Assembly (NCBI GenBank): GCA_964344565.1
Contig: CAYFNT010000001.1
Coordinates: forward strand, 266,951-330,950
Reading direction: 5' to 3'
From: JACNKJ01 sp964344565
Lineage (GTDB): Bacteria > Krumholzibacteriota > Krumholzibacteriia > JACNKJ01
Length of the DNA: 64,000 nt
Each line of letters starts with the position of its first letter. Position 1 is the first letter of the stretch. Below, in pieces: positions 8,141 to 17,584 of this stretch. Made by a program: the position numbers and the translations under genes. Under the pieces are notes generated by a model, which ran no database searches, was not told the origin of the DNA, and was given only the letters and a program-made list of their open reading frames with translations.

Positions 8141-9793
8141 ATGCGCAGATCTCTCTTCGCGCTCTTCCTTGCCTTGCCGGTCATGACCTCGGCCCTGCCC
8201 ACGCAGGAATGGGTGGCCACCTACGACGCCGGCGGCAACTACGTGGATTCCGCCACCGAAGCGCTGACCGACGCCGCGGGCAATCTCGTCGTCGGCGGCA
8301 CCAGCCACGACGGGGTCGGCGGTGCGGACATCAACGTGACGCTCTACGATCGCGATACCGGTTCCATCCTCTGGGAAGCTCGGATGGAAGCTTATGACCA
8401 CGCCTCCGACATGGCCATCGACGGCATGGCCTGGGACGGATCCGGCGATCTCCTCGTGGCCGGGCGACTGCTCGGCTGCGGCACCGGCTGAGACCACGGA
8501 GACGACGTCGCTGTCATGAAAGTCAGCGGCGCGACCGGAGAGGTTCTCTGGTCTGAGTTCTGGGGTCCTTCAAGCGCATGGAACGAGTCCGCCTTCGGCA
8601 TGGACGTGGACTCTCAAGGCAATCTCATCGTCGCCGGCCGGCAGTACATCGACGGCAACGGCGACGACTTCCTCGTCCTCAAATTCGACGGCGACGACGG
8701 CAGCGTCATGTGGGACTACACCCGCGACGGCGCGTCGGGCCTGGATGACCGCTTCTGGGACGTGGTCTGCGACGACAACGACGACATCATCGCCACGGGC
8801 GTGGCCTATGCCGGCGACGGCGAGGCCGACTTCGTGACCATCAAGCTGGATTCCGCCGGTGGGCTCGTCTGGGCCCGCGAGGAGCCCGGCGCGGTGCAGA
8901 ACACCACCCGCGCGGGATGGCTCGACATCACGTCGGCCGGCGAAGTGGTCATGTGCAATCGAACCTGGGTGAGCGGTGAGGCCTACAACGTGGTGCTGCG
9001 CTGCTACGACGGCGTCGACGGCGCCACGGTCTTCGGTACGGAGTACGACGGACCGGAGCACGGCACCGACGATCCCCGCTGGATGTGCCTCGACTCCAAT
9101 GACGACATCCTCGTGACCGGCGTGTCCAACAGCGACTACATGACGCTCAAGCTCGACGGCACCGACGGCTCGCTCATCTGGCTCGCCGACTATGACGGTC
9201 CTCCCGGCTGGTACGACCTGGCCAACTTCGTCTGCGAAGGCCCCGGCGGCGAGGTGCTCATCACCGGCTTCAGCGACGGCGGCACCACCGGTTGGGACGT
9301 GCTCATCCAGGCCGTGGACGGCGAACTGGGCAAGGATCTATGGACGATCCGCCACAACGGTTCGGACGACCTCACCGACGAGGGCAAGGCAATCGCCTTC
9401 TCGGACCTCGGCGACATCTACCTGATCGGATACAGCTACTTCTTCGCCACCGACCAGGATCAACTGGCCATCCGCTACGCGCCCGACAGCACGGATCTTC
9501 CCGCCGACATCGCGGGCGGCCTGCGCCTGAGCGCCTGGCCCAATCCCTTCACGGCGACGACCACGCTGCGCTTCTCCCAGAACATCGGGGAGGACGTCGA
9601 ACTCGGCATCTACGATGTGGCCGGCCGCAAGATCCGCCACCTCGATCTCGGCGCCACGGGTTCGGGCGAGAGGGAACTCGTCTGGGACGGTCGTGACGAA
9701 GCCGGACGCGACCTGCCCGCCGGCATCTACTTCGCCGGCATCAAGCGCGATGGGTCGATCACGCAGCGGGCCAAGCTGCTTCTGATGAGATAG
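8141..9793 (+). pseudogene. Secreted beta-propeller protein with FlgD-type C-terminus, interrupted by an in-frame TGA
   Basis: From ATG 8141 (GGGAGG upstream) a signal peptide leads into repeated blades of the 'Ddil/DvvVGGTS...D..tlyD..tGs.lWe' type (SBBP/PQQ-like). An in-frame TGA at 8489-8491 follows GCGTG, after which the same frame continues without break (DHGDDVAVMKVSG) through more blades to a FlgD Ig-like domain (AWPNPFTATTTLRFSQ ... AGIYFAGIK) and stop at 9793. A single TGG to TGA change would explain it (Trp before DHGDD). As it stands, ribosomes would make a 116-residue fragment. The second part could restart at ATG 8516 but would lack a signal peptide. Intact length would be 550 residues. 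Function: probably a secreted, surface-displayed propeller; substrate unknown. Confidence 0.75.
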
Positions 9794-9817
9794 GCGAACC
9801 ATCGCATCGAGAATCGA

Positions 9818-9851
9818 AACGGGAAGGGCCTGGCCCTTCCCGTTTTTTTTT
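9818..9851 (+). terminator. Rho-independent terminator
   Basis: CGGGAAGGGCC / GGCCCTTCCCG followed by nine T residues; a textbook terminator after the propeller gene. Confidence 0.9.
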
Positions 9852-9943
9852 GACAGGTCCTCCCGACTCGGACATTCGGCAAAGCTCTTGATGCCGGAGC
9901 ACCAGTAGGCGACACTGGCCGCGTCGAGATCCGCCGGAGGGAC

Positions 9944-11746
9944 ATGTCCACGGATCAGATCCTCATACTCGCAATCGTGGCCTCCGTCACCGTCCTCTTT
10001 CTCTGGGGGCCTTGGCGTCACGACGTGGTCGCTCTCTTCGCCGTCCTGGCCAGCGTCATTGCCGGCATCGTGCCGGCCGAGTCGGCCTTCAGCGGCTTCG
10101 GCCATCCGGCCGTCATCACCGTGGCCTGCGTGCTCGTCCTCAGTCGGGGTCTTCAGGATTCCGGCGCCGTGGACATCCTCGCCCAGCGTGCTCTGCCCCG
10201 AGGGATGGGCCGTCACGCCACGCTCCTCGTGCTCATCGGACTGGGTGCCCTGCTGTCGGCCTTCATGAACAATGTGGGCGCGATGGCTCTGCTCATGCCG
10301 CTGGCGCTCCAGATCGCGGCCCGCTTCGAAATGCCGCCCGGCAAGATCCTCATGCCCCTCGCTTTCGGAACCATTCTGGGTGGCATGACCACCCTGATCG
10401 GAACGCCGCCCAATCTCATCGTCTCGGGTTTCAGGGCGAGTACCGGAGCGGATGCCTTCGGCATGTTCGACTATGCACCGGTGGGTCTGGCCGTGGCCTT
10501 CGTGGGCATGCTGGTCGTGGTCTTCCTGGGACCGCGTATCGTTCCCGCGCGGAAGGCTTCCGGCGGCGAAGGATTCGACACGGGTCACTATTTCACGGAA
10601 GTACGGGCAGTGGAGGGGGGATCCTCCGAGGGCAAGAGCCTGAGTGAGGTGGAGCGCGACCTCGATGCCTTCGACGCGCAGATCATCGGCATGGTCCGCA
10701 ACGATTTTCGTGTCTACGCACCCAATCCCCGGCGCCGCCTTCGCGCAGGGGACATCCTCATCGTGCTTTCGCTGCCCGAGTCGCTCAGTTCCGATCTATC
10801 CAAGCTCGGCCTCGCCCTGGTCGAGAACGTGGAAATACCGTCCGATGGGAGGGGAAAAGGTGAGGAGGCGGAAGAGGATTCGCGTTCGGGAGAGGTGGAG
10901 ATCCAGGAGCATGTCGTACTTCCACTGTCGCCGCTCATCGGGCGCACGGCGAGCTCCATCGGCCTTCGCCCACGCCTGGGCCTGAATCTCCTCGCCATCT
11001 CCCGGCAAGGCAAGAGGAGCGTGGAGCGTCTGCGTCATACCCGACTCGAGGCGGGGGACGTCCTTCTGCTTCAAGGCGAAGCCGAAACCTTGTCCGGTTT
11101 CGAGAAGGACTATCGCACGGCGCCTCTGGCTCCGCGTTCCATTCCGATGCACGATCGGAAGCGGGCCTGGATCGCGGGCATCGTGATGGCCCTGGCCATC
11201 GCGACCACGGCCCTGGGATTGCTTCCCGCGCCCATCGCCTTCGCCTCGGGCATGCTTCTCTACATGATCCTCAAGATCACTCCGCCGAGGAAGGTTTACG
11301 AAGCCGTGGATTGGTCCGTGATCGTTTTGCTCGGGGCCCTTATCCCCGTGGCCATGGCCCTGGAAAGCACCGGCGCGGCTGACCTGATGGCTCACGGAAT
11401 GGTGGGAAAGGTCGCTCAGGGAAATCCAGTGTTGGCCCTCGGCCTCATACTCGTGCTGACCATGACCCTTTCGGACTTCATGAACAACGCGGCGACCGCG
11501 GCCATGATGTGCCCCATTGCCTTGAGCGTGGCGGCCCAGCTCGGCGTGAATCCCGACGCCTTCCTCATGGCCGTGGGGATCGGCGCGTCCTGCGCCTTCC
11601 TCACGCCCATCGGACACCAGAACAACACACTGATTCTGGGTCCCGGCGGTTTCCGATTCGGCGACTACTGGCGTCTGGGACTACCCATGGAGTTGATCGT
11701 CCTGGCCGTGGGACTGCCGATGATCCTGTGGGTCTGGCCGCTCTGA
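9944..11746 (+). CDS. SLC13/DASS-type permease with two RCK_C (TrkA-C) domains
   Basis: A 600-residue inner-membrane carrier of the divalent anion:sodium symporter fold. It has two halves, each with a re-entrant hairpin: SAFMNNVGAMALLMPLA and GTPPNLIVSGF in the first, LSDFMNNAATAAMMCPIALS and TPIGHQNNTLILGPG in the second. Between them (about residues 205-390) lie two TrkA-C/RCK_C ligand-binding domains, each ending in a 'rL.aGDvLll' strand. This arrangement is known in bacterial SLC13 proteins annotated as sulfate or dicarboxylate carriers; the substrate cannot be told from sequence. The start is the ATG after CGGAGGGAC. It converges with the beta-helix gene, with 8 bp between stop codons. 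Confidence 0.9.
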   Translation: MSTDQILILAIVASVTVLFLWGPWRHDVVALFAVLASVIAGIVPAESAFSGFGHPAVITVACVLVLSRGLQDSGAVDILAQRALPRGMGRHATLLVLIGLGALLSAFMNNVGAMALLMPLALQIAARFEMPPGKILMPLAFGTILGGMTTLIGTPPNLIVSGFRASTGADAFGMFDYAPVGLAVAFVGMLVVVFLGPRIVPARKASGGEGFDTGHYFTEVRAVEGGSSEGKSLSEVERDLDAFDAQIIGMVRNDFRVYAPNPRRRLRAGDILIVLSLPESLSSDLSKLGLALVENVEIPSDGRGKGEEAEEDSRSGEVEIQEHVVLPLSPLIGRTASSIGLRPRLGLNLLAISRQGKRSVERLRHTRLEAGDVLLLQGEAETLSGFEKDYRTAPLAPRSIPMHDRKRAWIAGIVMALAIATTALGLLPAPIAFASGMLLYMILKITPPRKVYEAVDWSVIVLLGALIPVAMALESTGAADLMAHGMVGKVAQGNPVLALGLILVLTMTLSDFMNNAATAAMMCPIALSVAAQLGVNPDAFLMAVGIGASCAFLTPIGHQNNTLILGPGGFRFGDYWRLGLPMELIVLAVGLPMILWVWPL

Positions 11747-11754
11747 TCCCGAAC

Positions 11755-12876
11755 TCAGTAGAGGCTCTTGACGCGGCTCCAGGTAGACAGTTCCGTCGAT
11801 TCGATGCCGCAGTCCACGTCGAGCGCTCCGATGAGGCTTTCGGGGCAATAGGCGTTGCCGATCGCGCAGGGCGAATCGCTCTGCAGGCGGAAGTCCCCCG
11901 TACCCAGGCTGCCGCAGAACTGCGGATCCTCCGAGAAATTGCCGTCCGATCCCAGGTAGCCCGCGATGGCGCCCGTATAGTCGCCGCCGGTATTGCCCCA
12001 GAGATCGCAACAGGTCATCTCGTAGAGGGGACCGACGCTCGTCGCGAAGGGCGGCGAATTGCCCGCCGTGAAGATGCATCGGTGAATCATGAAGTCGGAG
12101 TACTCGGAGGAAATGGCGCTGCCGGAGGCGCAGAAGTTCTCGGCAAAGGTGCAGTTGCTGACTTCCGACCAGCTGTTCTCCATGTGGAGTGCGCCACCCG
12201 CCCAGCTGCCGGCCGTGTTGCCCCTGAACACGCAGTCGAAGACATTCGACAGGCTGTCGTACATCTCCATGGCGCCGCCCATCATGTCCGCCTGGTTCGA
12301 GTCGAAGATGCAGGCCTCCACGATGGCCTGGGATTCCTGGGCCAGGCTCACTGCGCCGCCGCTCTGTCCGGCATAGTTCGAGTGGAAGCGGCAGTTGGCG
12401 ATTTCGGCGGCGGAGGACTGGATGTAGAAGGCTCCTCCCGCGGTTTTGACCCCGTTGTTTTCGAAGTGGCAGTTCTCGAATCGGGGCGAACCCATGTTGA
12501 TCCGGACCGCGCCGCCGAAGCTCAGGCCATGGCTGCCGTGAATCTTCACGCCGCGGACCTGGCATGCATTGCTTTCATCGCTGTGGAAGTCGAAAGCCCT
12601 GATGCCTCCCGCGCTCAAGTCGAAGCGGCAGTCCTCCGGGCTATCGCTGATGGATCGGATCACGAGAATCTTGCCGCCGAAGTCAAGGCTGTGATTGCCG
12701 GCTCCCTGCCACACACCGTCGGCCAGCCAGATGGTGCTGCCCGGACTGACGGCATCGATGGCGGCCTGGATGTTGGGGTAGTGTCCCGAGCCGTCGGGAT
12801 TCAGGACGACTTCCTCGGCGAAGGTGCTGGCGGCGAGCGCCGCGCACAGGATCATGGCGATTCGCAGACTCTTCAT
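11755..12876 (-). CDS. Secreted right-handed beta-helix protein with W-S-x-V-K-x-L-Y tail
   Basis: A signal peptide (1-20, ending STFAEE) is followed by DGSGHYPNIQAAIDAVSPGSTIWLADGVW, the typical first turn of pectate-lyase-like parallel beta-helices. About ten coils with 'GGAl.i..s.p.i.nC.F..N.A' repeats follow, rich in Cys/Asn/Gly. No catalytic residues of a known lyase stand out, so it may be an adhesin, binding protein or polysaccharide enzyme. The last residues are STWSRVKSLY, the short C-terminal tail shared with three other secreted proteins in this window. The start is ATG 12876, with GAGGAGGGG 4 bp upstream. Confidence 0.8.
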   Translation of the reverse strand: MKSLRIAMILCAALAASTFAEEVVLNPDGSGHYPNIQAAIDAVSPGSTIWLADGVWQGAGNHSLDFGGKILVIRSISDSPEDCRFDLSAGGIRAFDFHSDESNACQVRGVKIHGSHGLSFGGAVRINMGSPRFENCHFENNGVKTAGGAFYIQSSAAEIANCRFHSNYAGQSGGAVSLAQESQAIVEACIFDSNQADMMGGAMEMYDSLSNVFDCVFRGNTAGSWAGGALHMENSWSEVSNCTFAENFCASGSAISSEYSDFMIHRCIFTAGNSPPFATSVGPLYEMTCCDLWGNTGGDYTGAIAGYLGSDGNFSEDPQFCGSLGTGDFRLQSDSPCAIGNAYCPESLIGALDVDCGIESTELSTWSRVKSLY

Positions 12877-12935
12877 TTTCCCCTCCTCACGTCTACGTCC
12901 AGATGATTCTAGCAATACGCCCGAGCCGATCACAC

Positions 12936-12965
12936 AAAAAAACGGAGAGGGCCGAGCCCTCTCCG
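12936..12965 (-). terminator. Rho-independent terminator of the M28 peptidase gene
   Basis: On the minus strand CGGAGAGGG / CCCTCTCCG with a CTCGG loop is followed by seven T residues. It separates the M28 gene from the beta-helix gene downstream. Confidence 0.85.
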
Positions 12966-13009
12966 AATTACGTTGAAGCCAAAGGAAGGGAGGGTTCCTC
13001 CCTCTCCCC

Positions 13010-15481
13010 TTACTTGACGAGCGTGACCTTCTCGGTGCTCATCAATTCGCCGTCCAGGACCAGGCGGGCGAGATAGACGCCGCTGGCCAGGTCGGAAGCG
13101 TCGAACTCGACCTGATGAGCGCCGGCGTCCATCCGCGTGGAAACCGGTCGGGCCACTTCCGCGCCCGTGGCCCCGAAGATCCGCAGTTCGGCCTGACCGG
13201 CCTTCGGCAGGCTGAAGCTGAAGGTGGTCTTCGGGTTGAAGGGATTGGGATGGGCCCGCAGGCTCGCGGCGTAGACCGGTGTCTCCTCGGCTCCGGTCAC
13301 GTCGCCGATGGCCACGACCTCGAGGTCGTCGATGAGCGCTTCGACCAGGCTGCCCGAGCCCCGGTCCTCGGCGATGAAGCGCAGCTGCATCTGCGAGGTC
13401 AGGGCGATGATGGAGCCCAGATCGTCGAACTCGGCCTTCACCCAGGGATAGGCGCTGTCGTAGACCGTCTCCAGTTCCTGCCAGCTCGTGCCGCCGTTGT
13501 TGGAGATCTCCACGAAGAAGTCGTCGTCGTGGTTGGTCTCGTCGGTGTACCAGCGCCAGTAGGACAGTCCCGCCCAGGTGACGCCTTCCAGGTCGAAGAT
13601 TGGCGAGATCAGAGTGGTCTGGCCGCCGTCCACGTCGTTGGCGCCGGCCGTGTCGCCGGGATCCGCGTTGCCGGTGACGAAGCACAGGGTGCCCGGGTCC
13701 GGCGAGTGGTCATCCTCGGGCTGATAGCTGGTGCCCACGGGATCGGCTCGGATCCAGTGCCCCGTCGTGGCGTCGTCGCCGGGGGCCCCGAGGGTCCAGC
13801 CCTGATCGGTCTCGCCGTCTTCCACGAAGACGAAGCTCACGCCCGTGCGGAAGCCGTGCAGATCCGTGGGTGCGTCATCGGGACTCGTGGCCGTGTAGCC
13901 CTGCATGTCGGCCGCGCTGAGGTAGTACTCCACGTGGGAGCCGGGAGCCACGGTCGGAATGGTGGCCGTGTACTCGTCGGGTCCGCCGGCGTTGAGGGCC
14001 AGGGTGATGAAGTTTCCGCCGTTCACGCGATAGTGCAGTTCCAGAGCCGACGGATCCAGGGGCTCGGCCGAGACGATCTCCGCGGTCACCGGGAAGGGTC
14101 CGTTGCCCTCGGTGTTGCCGAGGGACTCGTGGGCGATGGACACGTGGAAGGGTCGAGCCATCACGCCCATGAAGGCCGCCGCCGCCCTCACGTTCTTGAG
14201 CATGAAGGGGAAGTTGTTGGCGCTCGGACCGATGAGATCGTTGGCCGTGTGAAGGTAGGGCGAGTAGTTCCCGCTGTCCTCGAAGAAGAAGATGGCGCGG
14301 AAACCGTGGGCCCAGAAAGCCGCGTGGTCGCTGCTGCCGCCGGTGAGGTAGCCTTCCACGGCAGCGAGGTCGGGCACGTAGGCGTCGATGACCTCGTAGG
14401 CCAGGTCGGCCATGGGCTCGCTGGAACCGTTGAAGATGATGTCCAGGTCCTCGGTGTCGCCGGAGGCCTTGTAGCAGATCATGTCGAGGTTGAGCATGCC
14501 GACGATGTTCATGTCGGCGTCGGCGGCGTCTTCGGCCCAGGCGTCGCTGCCCACCAGACCCTCTTCCTCGCCGCTGAAGCATATGAATATGATGGTGCGC
14601 TCGAACTCGATGTCGGCCAGCACGCGGGCGGCCTCGAGCACGGCCACCGTACCGCTGCCGTTGTCGTCGGCGCCGGGGGCGTTGTGGTTGCCGTCGTAGC
14701 TGATAGTGTCGTAGTGCGCGCCGATGACCACGACCTCCTCGGGGAAGACCGAGCCGGGCTTGACGCAGACCACGTTGTCGTTCCAGCTGTTGTAGCTGTG
14801 CAGGGTGACGTCGGTATAACCGTAGGACAGGAACTTGTCGCGAAGCCAGAGGCTCGCAAGGTAGCCGCCGTTGTACTCGGAGTGGCGTGTTCCGTAGTCC
14901 TCGAGGTGCTGCACCTGATCCTGAAGCGGCGACTGGGTGATGTCCGCCAGTGCCGCGGCCAGAGCCGGATCCACAGCCACATCACGATCGCCCAGGGACT
15001 TCTCGGTCCAGGGCGTGCGCACGAAGCTGAGAGGACGCCGGAAGACGCGCTGGATCTCCGGCACGCAATTGGGCTGCGCTTCCAGGAGATCGGCCGGCAC
15101 GCTCATGACCTTGTAGTGTTCGGCCTCGAAGAGAAGTTCCGCCGAAGGATGCGGATCGGCGAGGGTGTACTCCGAACCGTGTTCATGATCGTGCTTGTAG
15201 GCGATGAGATACTCTCGGCTCTTGTCGTCCTTCTCGATGAGCACTTCCACGCGAACGCCCGCGGAACGCAGGTGGCTGAGCTCATGATCGTCGATGAAGG
15301 CCAGGAAACCGTCGGGGGTTTCGGCCACGAGATAGAGTCCTTCGTCCTGAAGGGCCGGACCGTCTTCATCGCCGGCATAGACCAGCGCGAAGGCGTCGCC
15401 CACGCCATGGGTGTAGTGGGCGGAGGCCGCGAAGGGGACGAGCAGGAGCAGAGTTAGACCGAACAACAGGGTAAGACGCAT
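13010..15481 (-). CDS. Secreted M28 family zinc peptidase with FlgD-type C-terminal domain
   Basis: An 823-residue protein with a signal peptide (1-21). After a pro-region of about 180 residues comes the M28 aminopeptidase domain. Its metal ligands are recognisable in IGAHYDTIS (His), APGADDNGSGT (bridging Asp), FSGEEEGLVGSDA (catalytic Glu and metal Glu), LNLDMI (Asp) and PYLHTANDLIG (His). A beta-sandwich region with VSFVFVEDGETDQGW and a jelly-roll-like domain follow. The FlgD Ig-like domain (AHPNPFNPKTTFSFSLPK ... ASGVYLARLVL) ends in LVK. It probably works outside the cell on peptides and complements the M1 and M16 enzymes nearby. The ATG has GGGAGAT upstream. Confidence 0.9.
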   Translation of the reverse strand: MRLTLLFGLTLLLLVPFAASAHYTHGVGDAFALVYAGDEDGPALQDEGLYLVAETPDGFLAFIDDHELSHLRSAGVRVEVLIEKDDKSREYLIAYKHDHEHGSEYTLADPHPSAELLFEAEHYKVMSVPADLLEAQPNCVPEIQRVFRRPLSFVRTPWTEKSLGDRDVAVDPALAAALADITQSPLQDQVQHLEDYGTRHSEYNGGYLASLWLRDKFLSYGYTDVTLHSYNSWNDNVVCVKPGSVFPEEVVVIGAHYDTISYDGNHNAPGADDNGSGTVAVLEAARVLADIEFERTIIFICFSGEEEGLVGSDAWAEDAADADMNIVGMLNLDMICYKASGDTEDLDIIFNGSSEPMADLAYEVIDAYVPDLAAVEGYLTGGSSDHAAFWAHGFRAIFFFEDSGNYSPYLHTANDLIGPSANNFPFMLKNVRAAAAFMGVMARPFHVSIAHESLGNTEGNGPFPVTAEIVSAEPLDPSALELHYRVNGGNFITLALNAGGPDEYTATIPTVAPGSHVEYYLSAADMQGYTATSPDDAPTDLHGFRTGVSFVFVEDGETDQGWTLGAPGDDATTGHWIRADPVGTSYQPEDDHSPDPGTLCFVTGNADPGDTAGANDVDGGQTTLISPIFDLEGVTWAGLSYWRWYTDETNHDDDFFVEISNNGGTSWQELETVYDSAYPWVKAEFDDLGSIIALTSQMQLRFIAEDRGSGSLVEALIDDLEVVAIGDVTGAEETPVYAASLRAHPNPFNPKTTFSFSLPKAGQAELRIFGATGAEVARPVSTRMDAGAHQVEFDASDLASGVYLARLVLDGELMSTEKVTLVK

Positions 15482-15542
15482 TGGGGATCTCCCTGGGCTG
15501 GAACGGATGACCGTTTCGAGTAGGTGGTCAAAAAGTCGCTCA

Positions 15543-15572
15543 ATTATAGCATCTTCGTCCGAATTAGCACAA
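15543..15572 (-). promoter_or_regulatory. Promoter of the M28 peptidase gene
   Basis: On the minus strand TTGTGC, 18 bp, then TATAAT with TGC in front (extended -10: TGCTATAAT), about 60 bp before the ATG. Confidence 0.55.
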
Positions 15573-15610
15573 ACCCCTTCGAAGACTTGGGTTTGGCTCC
15601 CGGAGATAGC

Positions 15611-17344
15611 TTATTTCAGAAGCACCCCGCGTTGGGTGAGGCGGAGTCCGTCCTCCGTGGCCAAGCGGAACAGGTAGATCCCGCTGGGCAGGCCTTCCGC
15701 GTCGAAGTTCAGGCTGTGATCGCCCGTCTCCCAAATTCCATCGGCCAGAACCGCCATCTCCCGCCCCGTCACATCGAAGACGCACAGGCGGATGCGTTGA
15801 TCTTCCAGCAGGCTGAAGCGAATCTCGGTGCGCGGATTGAAGGGATTCGGGTGCAGCGACATCAGGGCCGCGAAGGCCGGCGCACCCTCGGGAGCGTCGG
15901 TGGGCTCGTCGAGCTGGAGCACCACGGTGTGCCAGTCCACCGGATCCATGGAAACTTCCACGTAGTAGATCTTCACGCCGTCCCGTTCGTCGATCTGCAC
16001 GATCTGACCGTCGTTGAGCTGCGGATTGCTGCCGTCGGCGGGCATCACGAAGCGAAGCAGACAGTTCTCGAAGGGCAGGGGGTGGAGGTTCGACACCAGG
16101 GCCGCCACGGTGTACTGGGTGCCGTCGTTGAAGGGCGAGTAGGATACCAGCACCTCATCGCCGGTTTCCCCCGCACTCACCGTCGCCTGGGGGATGAGGG
16201 TGTCGCCGGACACGCGGATCACCCGATAGCTGCGATGTCCGTCGGCGGTTTCGTTGGTGGCCAGATCGAAGGGGTGGCTGTTGATGTCCCCCTCGTCTCG
16301 ATGGATATGCCCCCAGAGGGCCATGTCCGCATCCAGATTCGTCAGGTTGATCTGGTTGTCGAAATCCTTGTGGTAGAAGAGCACGCGGGTATCGCGGTCG
16401 GTGGCCGCCAGATCGGCGTTGAGCCAGCTGATCTGCCCGGCGGTGAAGCTGTCGCTGCCGTATATCTGCCAGCGCCAGTCATCGTAGTTGATGTAGGCCT
16501 CGAGTCCCACGAAATGCACGGGGCCGTAGTCGAAGGAGTAGTTCTGGGTGTACTCGGGCGCGCCGGGCGGCGGATCGTCCAGGTGGGGCCAGCCGAAGAA
16601 ACGCCACCAGTCGCGGCGCGCGGTGCCGTCGGGCGGCGGCGTCGAGTCCCATCCGCCGAGGTCGTGGTTGCCCGAGGTGAGATAGAGGGGCACCTCCAGC
16701 TCGCTCAACAGTTGCTGAGCCCTGGAGTACTGACGCCACTCCATGTAGTCCTCCAGCTCGCCTTCGTTGACCAGGTCGCCGGTGAGCAGGACGAACTCGG
16801 GATTGAGAAAGTTGATGTCCTTGATCACTTCCCGCAGGTCCACAGTTTCGGTGCTGTCGCTGGGCTGACCGCCGCTGTCGGAGAATCGATGGTCCGGCAC
16901 GTGGGTGTCGGTGATGTGCACGAAGTACCAGTCGTCGCGGCGCTGGGGCAGGATGCGCACCGCGTTGGCGGTGGTGTCCTCGATGATGCCGCCGAAGTCG
17001 GTGCGGACGAAGAGGTCGTAGAGTTCGTAGACCGGCGGCAGGGGCACGGTCACTTCCAGGGTCCACCATTCGGTGGTGGGATCGTAGGTGGCCGCATCGA
17101 TGCCGAGATCCACCCAGTGCGATTCGTAGATGAGTGCGGCCTCCCAATCGGAAGCGCCCGATAGCGCGCTGCACTGGATCTCCAGTGTCTCCCCCGGCAC
17201 CACGATGGCCGGAATGTTGAGGAGCGGACGCTGGATGAGGGTGAGGGTGTCGCCCAGGGCGAAACTCCTCTCCGCACCCGCCGTCGAGCTGAGGACGATG
17301 AGCAGCAGCATGGTGGCGAAAAGCGGCCTGCGGATCGCGTGCAT
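15611..17344 (-). CDS. Secreted calcineurin-like metallophosphoesterase with FlgD-type C-terminal domain
   Basis: A signal peptide (residues 1-24) and a beta-sandwich of about 110 residues precede the phosphoesterase core. All five metal-binding blocks are present: HITDTHVPD, LLTGDLVNEGE, TSGNHDLGG, FYHKDF and ALWGHIHRD. The substrate is probably a phosphate mono- or diester or nucleotide outside the cytoplasm; it cannot be narrowed. A FlgD Ig-like domain (LHPNPFNPRTEIRFSL ... PSGIYLFRL) ends in RGVLLK. I prefer the ATG at 17344, since GGAG lies 5 bp before it; ATG 17359 is the alternative. A TATAAT promoter is present upstream. Confidence 0.87.
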   Translation of the reverse strand: MHAIRRPLFATMLLLIVLSSTAGAERSFALGDTLTLIQRPLLNIPAIVVPGETLEIQCSALSGASDWEAALIYESHWVDLGIDAATYDPTTEWWTLEVTVPLPPVYELYDLFVRTDFGGIIEDTTANAVRILPQRRDDWYFVHITDTHVPDHRFSDSGGQPSDSTETVDLREVIKDINFLNPEFVLLTGDLVNEGELEDYMEWRQYSRAQQLLSELEVPLYLTSGNHDLGGWDSTPPPDGTARRDWWRFFGWPHLDDPPPGAPEYTQNYSFDYGPVHFVGLEAYINYDDWRWQIYGSDSFTAGQISWLNADLAATDRDTRVLFYHKDFDNQINLTNLDADMALWGHIHRDEGDINSHPFDLATNETADGHRSYRVIRVSGDTLIPQATVSAGETGDEVLVSYSPFNDGTQYTVAALVSNLHPLPFENCLLRFVMPADGSNPQLNDGQIVQIDERDGVKIYYVEVSMDPVDWHTVVLQLDEPTDAPEGAPAFAALMSLHPNPFNPRTEIRFSLLEDQRIRLCVFDVTGREMAVLADGIWETGDHSLNFDAEGLPSGIYLFRLATEDGLRLTQRGVLLK

Positions 17345-17373
17345 TCGGACTCCGATCATCGAGGAAGCGCATA

Positions 17374-17379
17374 ATTATA
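17374..17379 (-). promoter_or_regulatory. -10 box of the metallophosphoesterase gene
   Basis: The minus strand reads GTGCTATAATTATG, the same TGCTATAAT extended -10 as before the M28 gene. No clear -35 is seen. Confidence 0.45.
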
Positions 17380-17584
17380 GCACTTTTAGCAAGATAGGAA
17401 AGGCGCTGCGGTCCAGGCCGCAACCATGAGATGCCGCGGGGAGCCGAAAGGCATCGCGGGAACGCTCCTCCATAGAGGATCTTCGCCTCCGCTGTTTTCA
17501 TCTTGGCGCACCCGGGTCCCTGCACTATTTTCATGCGGTGCTGGAATCTCTGGAGCGGATAATCCTATGCGGGGAATGCATTCC

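Noticed and set aside
8489..8491. Selenocysteine at the in-frame TGA
   Set aside because: No SECIS-like hairpin is visible just downstream and propeller proteins are not selenoproteins.
11509..12906. Open frame on the plus strand across the SLC13 3' end and the beta-helix gene
   Set aside because: It is antisense to the beta-helix gene and in another frame of SLC13, with no ribosome site or domain.
17342..17358. CATTCGGACTCCGATCA, close to the glucan operator
   Set aside because: It lies across the ribosome site and start codon of the metallophosphoesterase gene, its outer bases do not match, and the gene has no link to glucan use.
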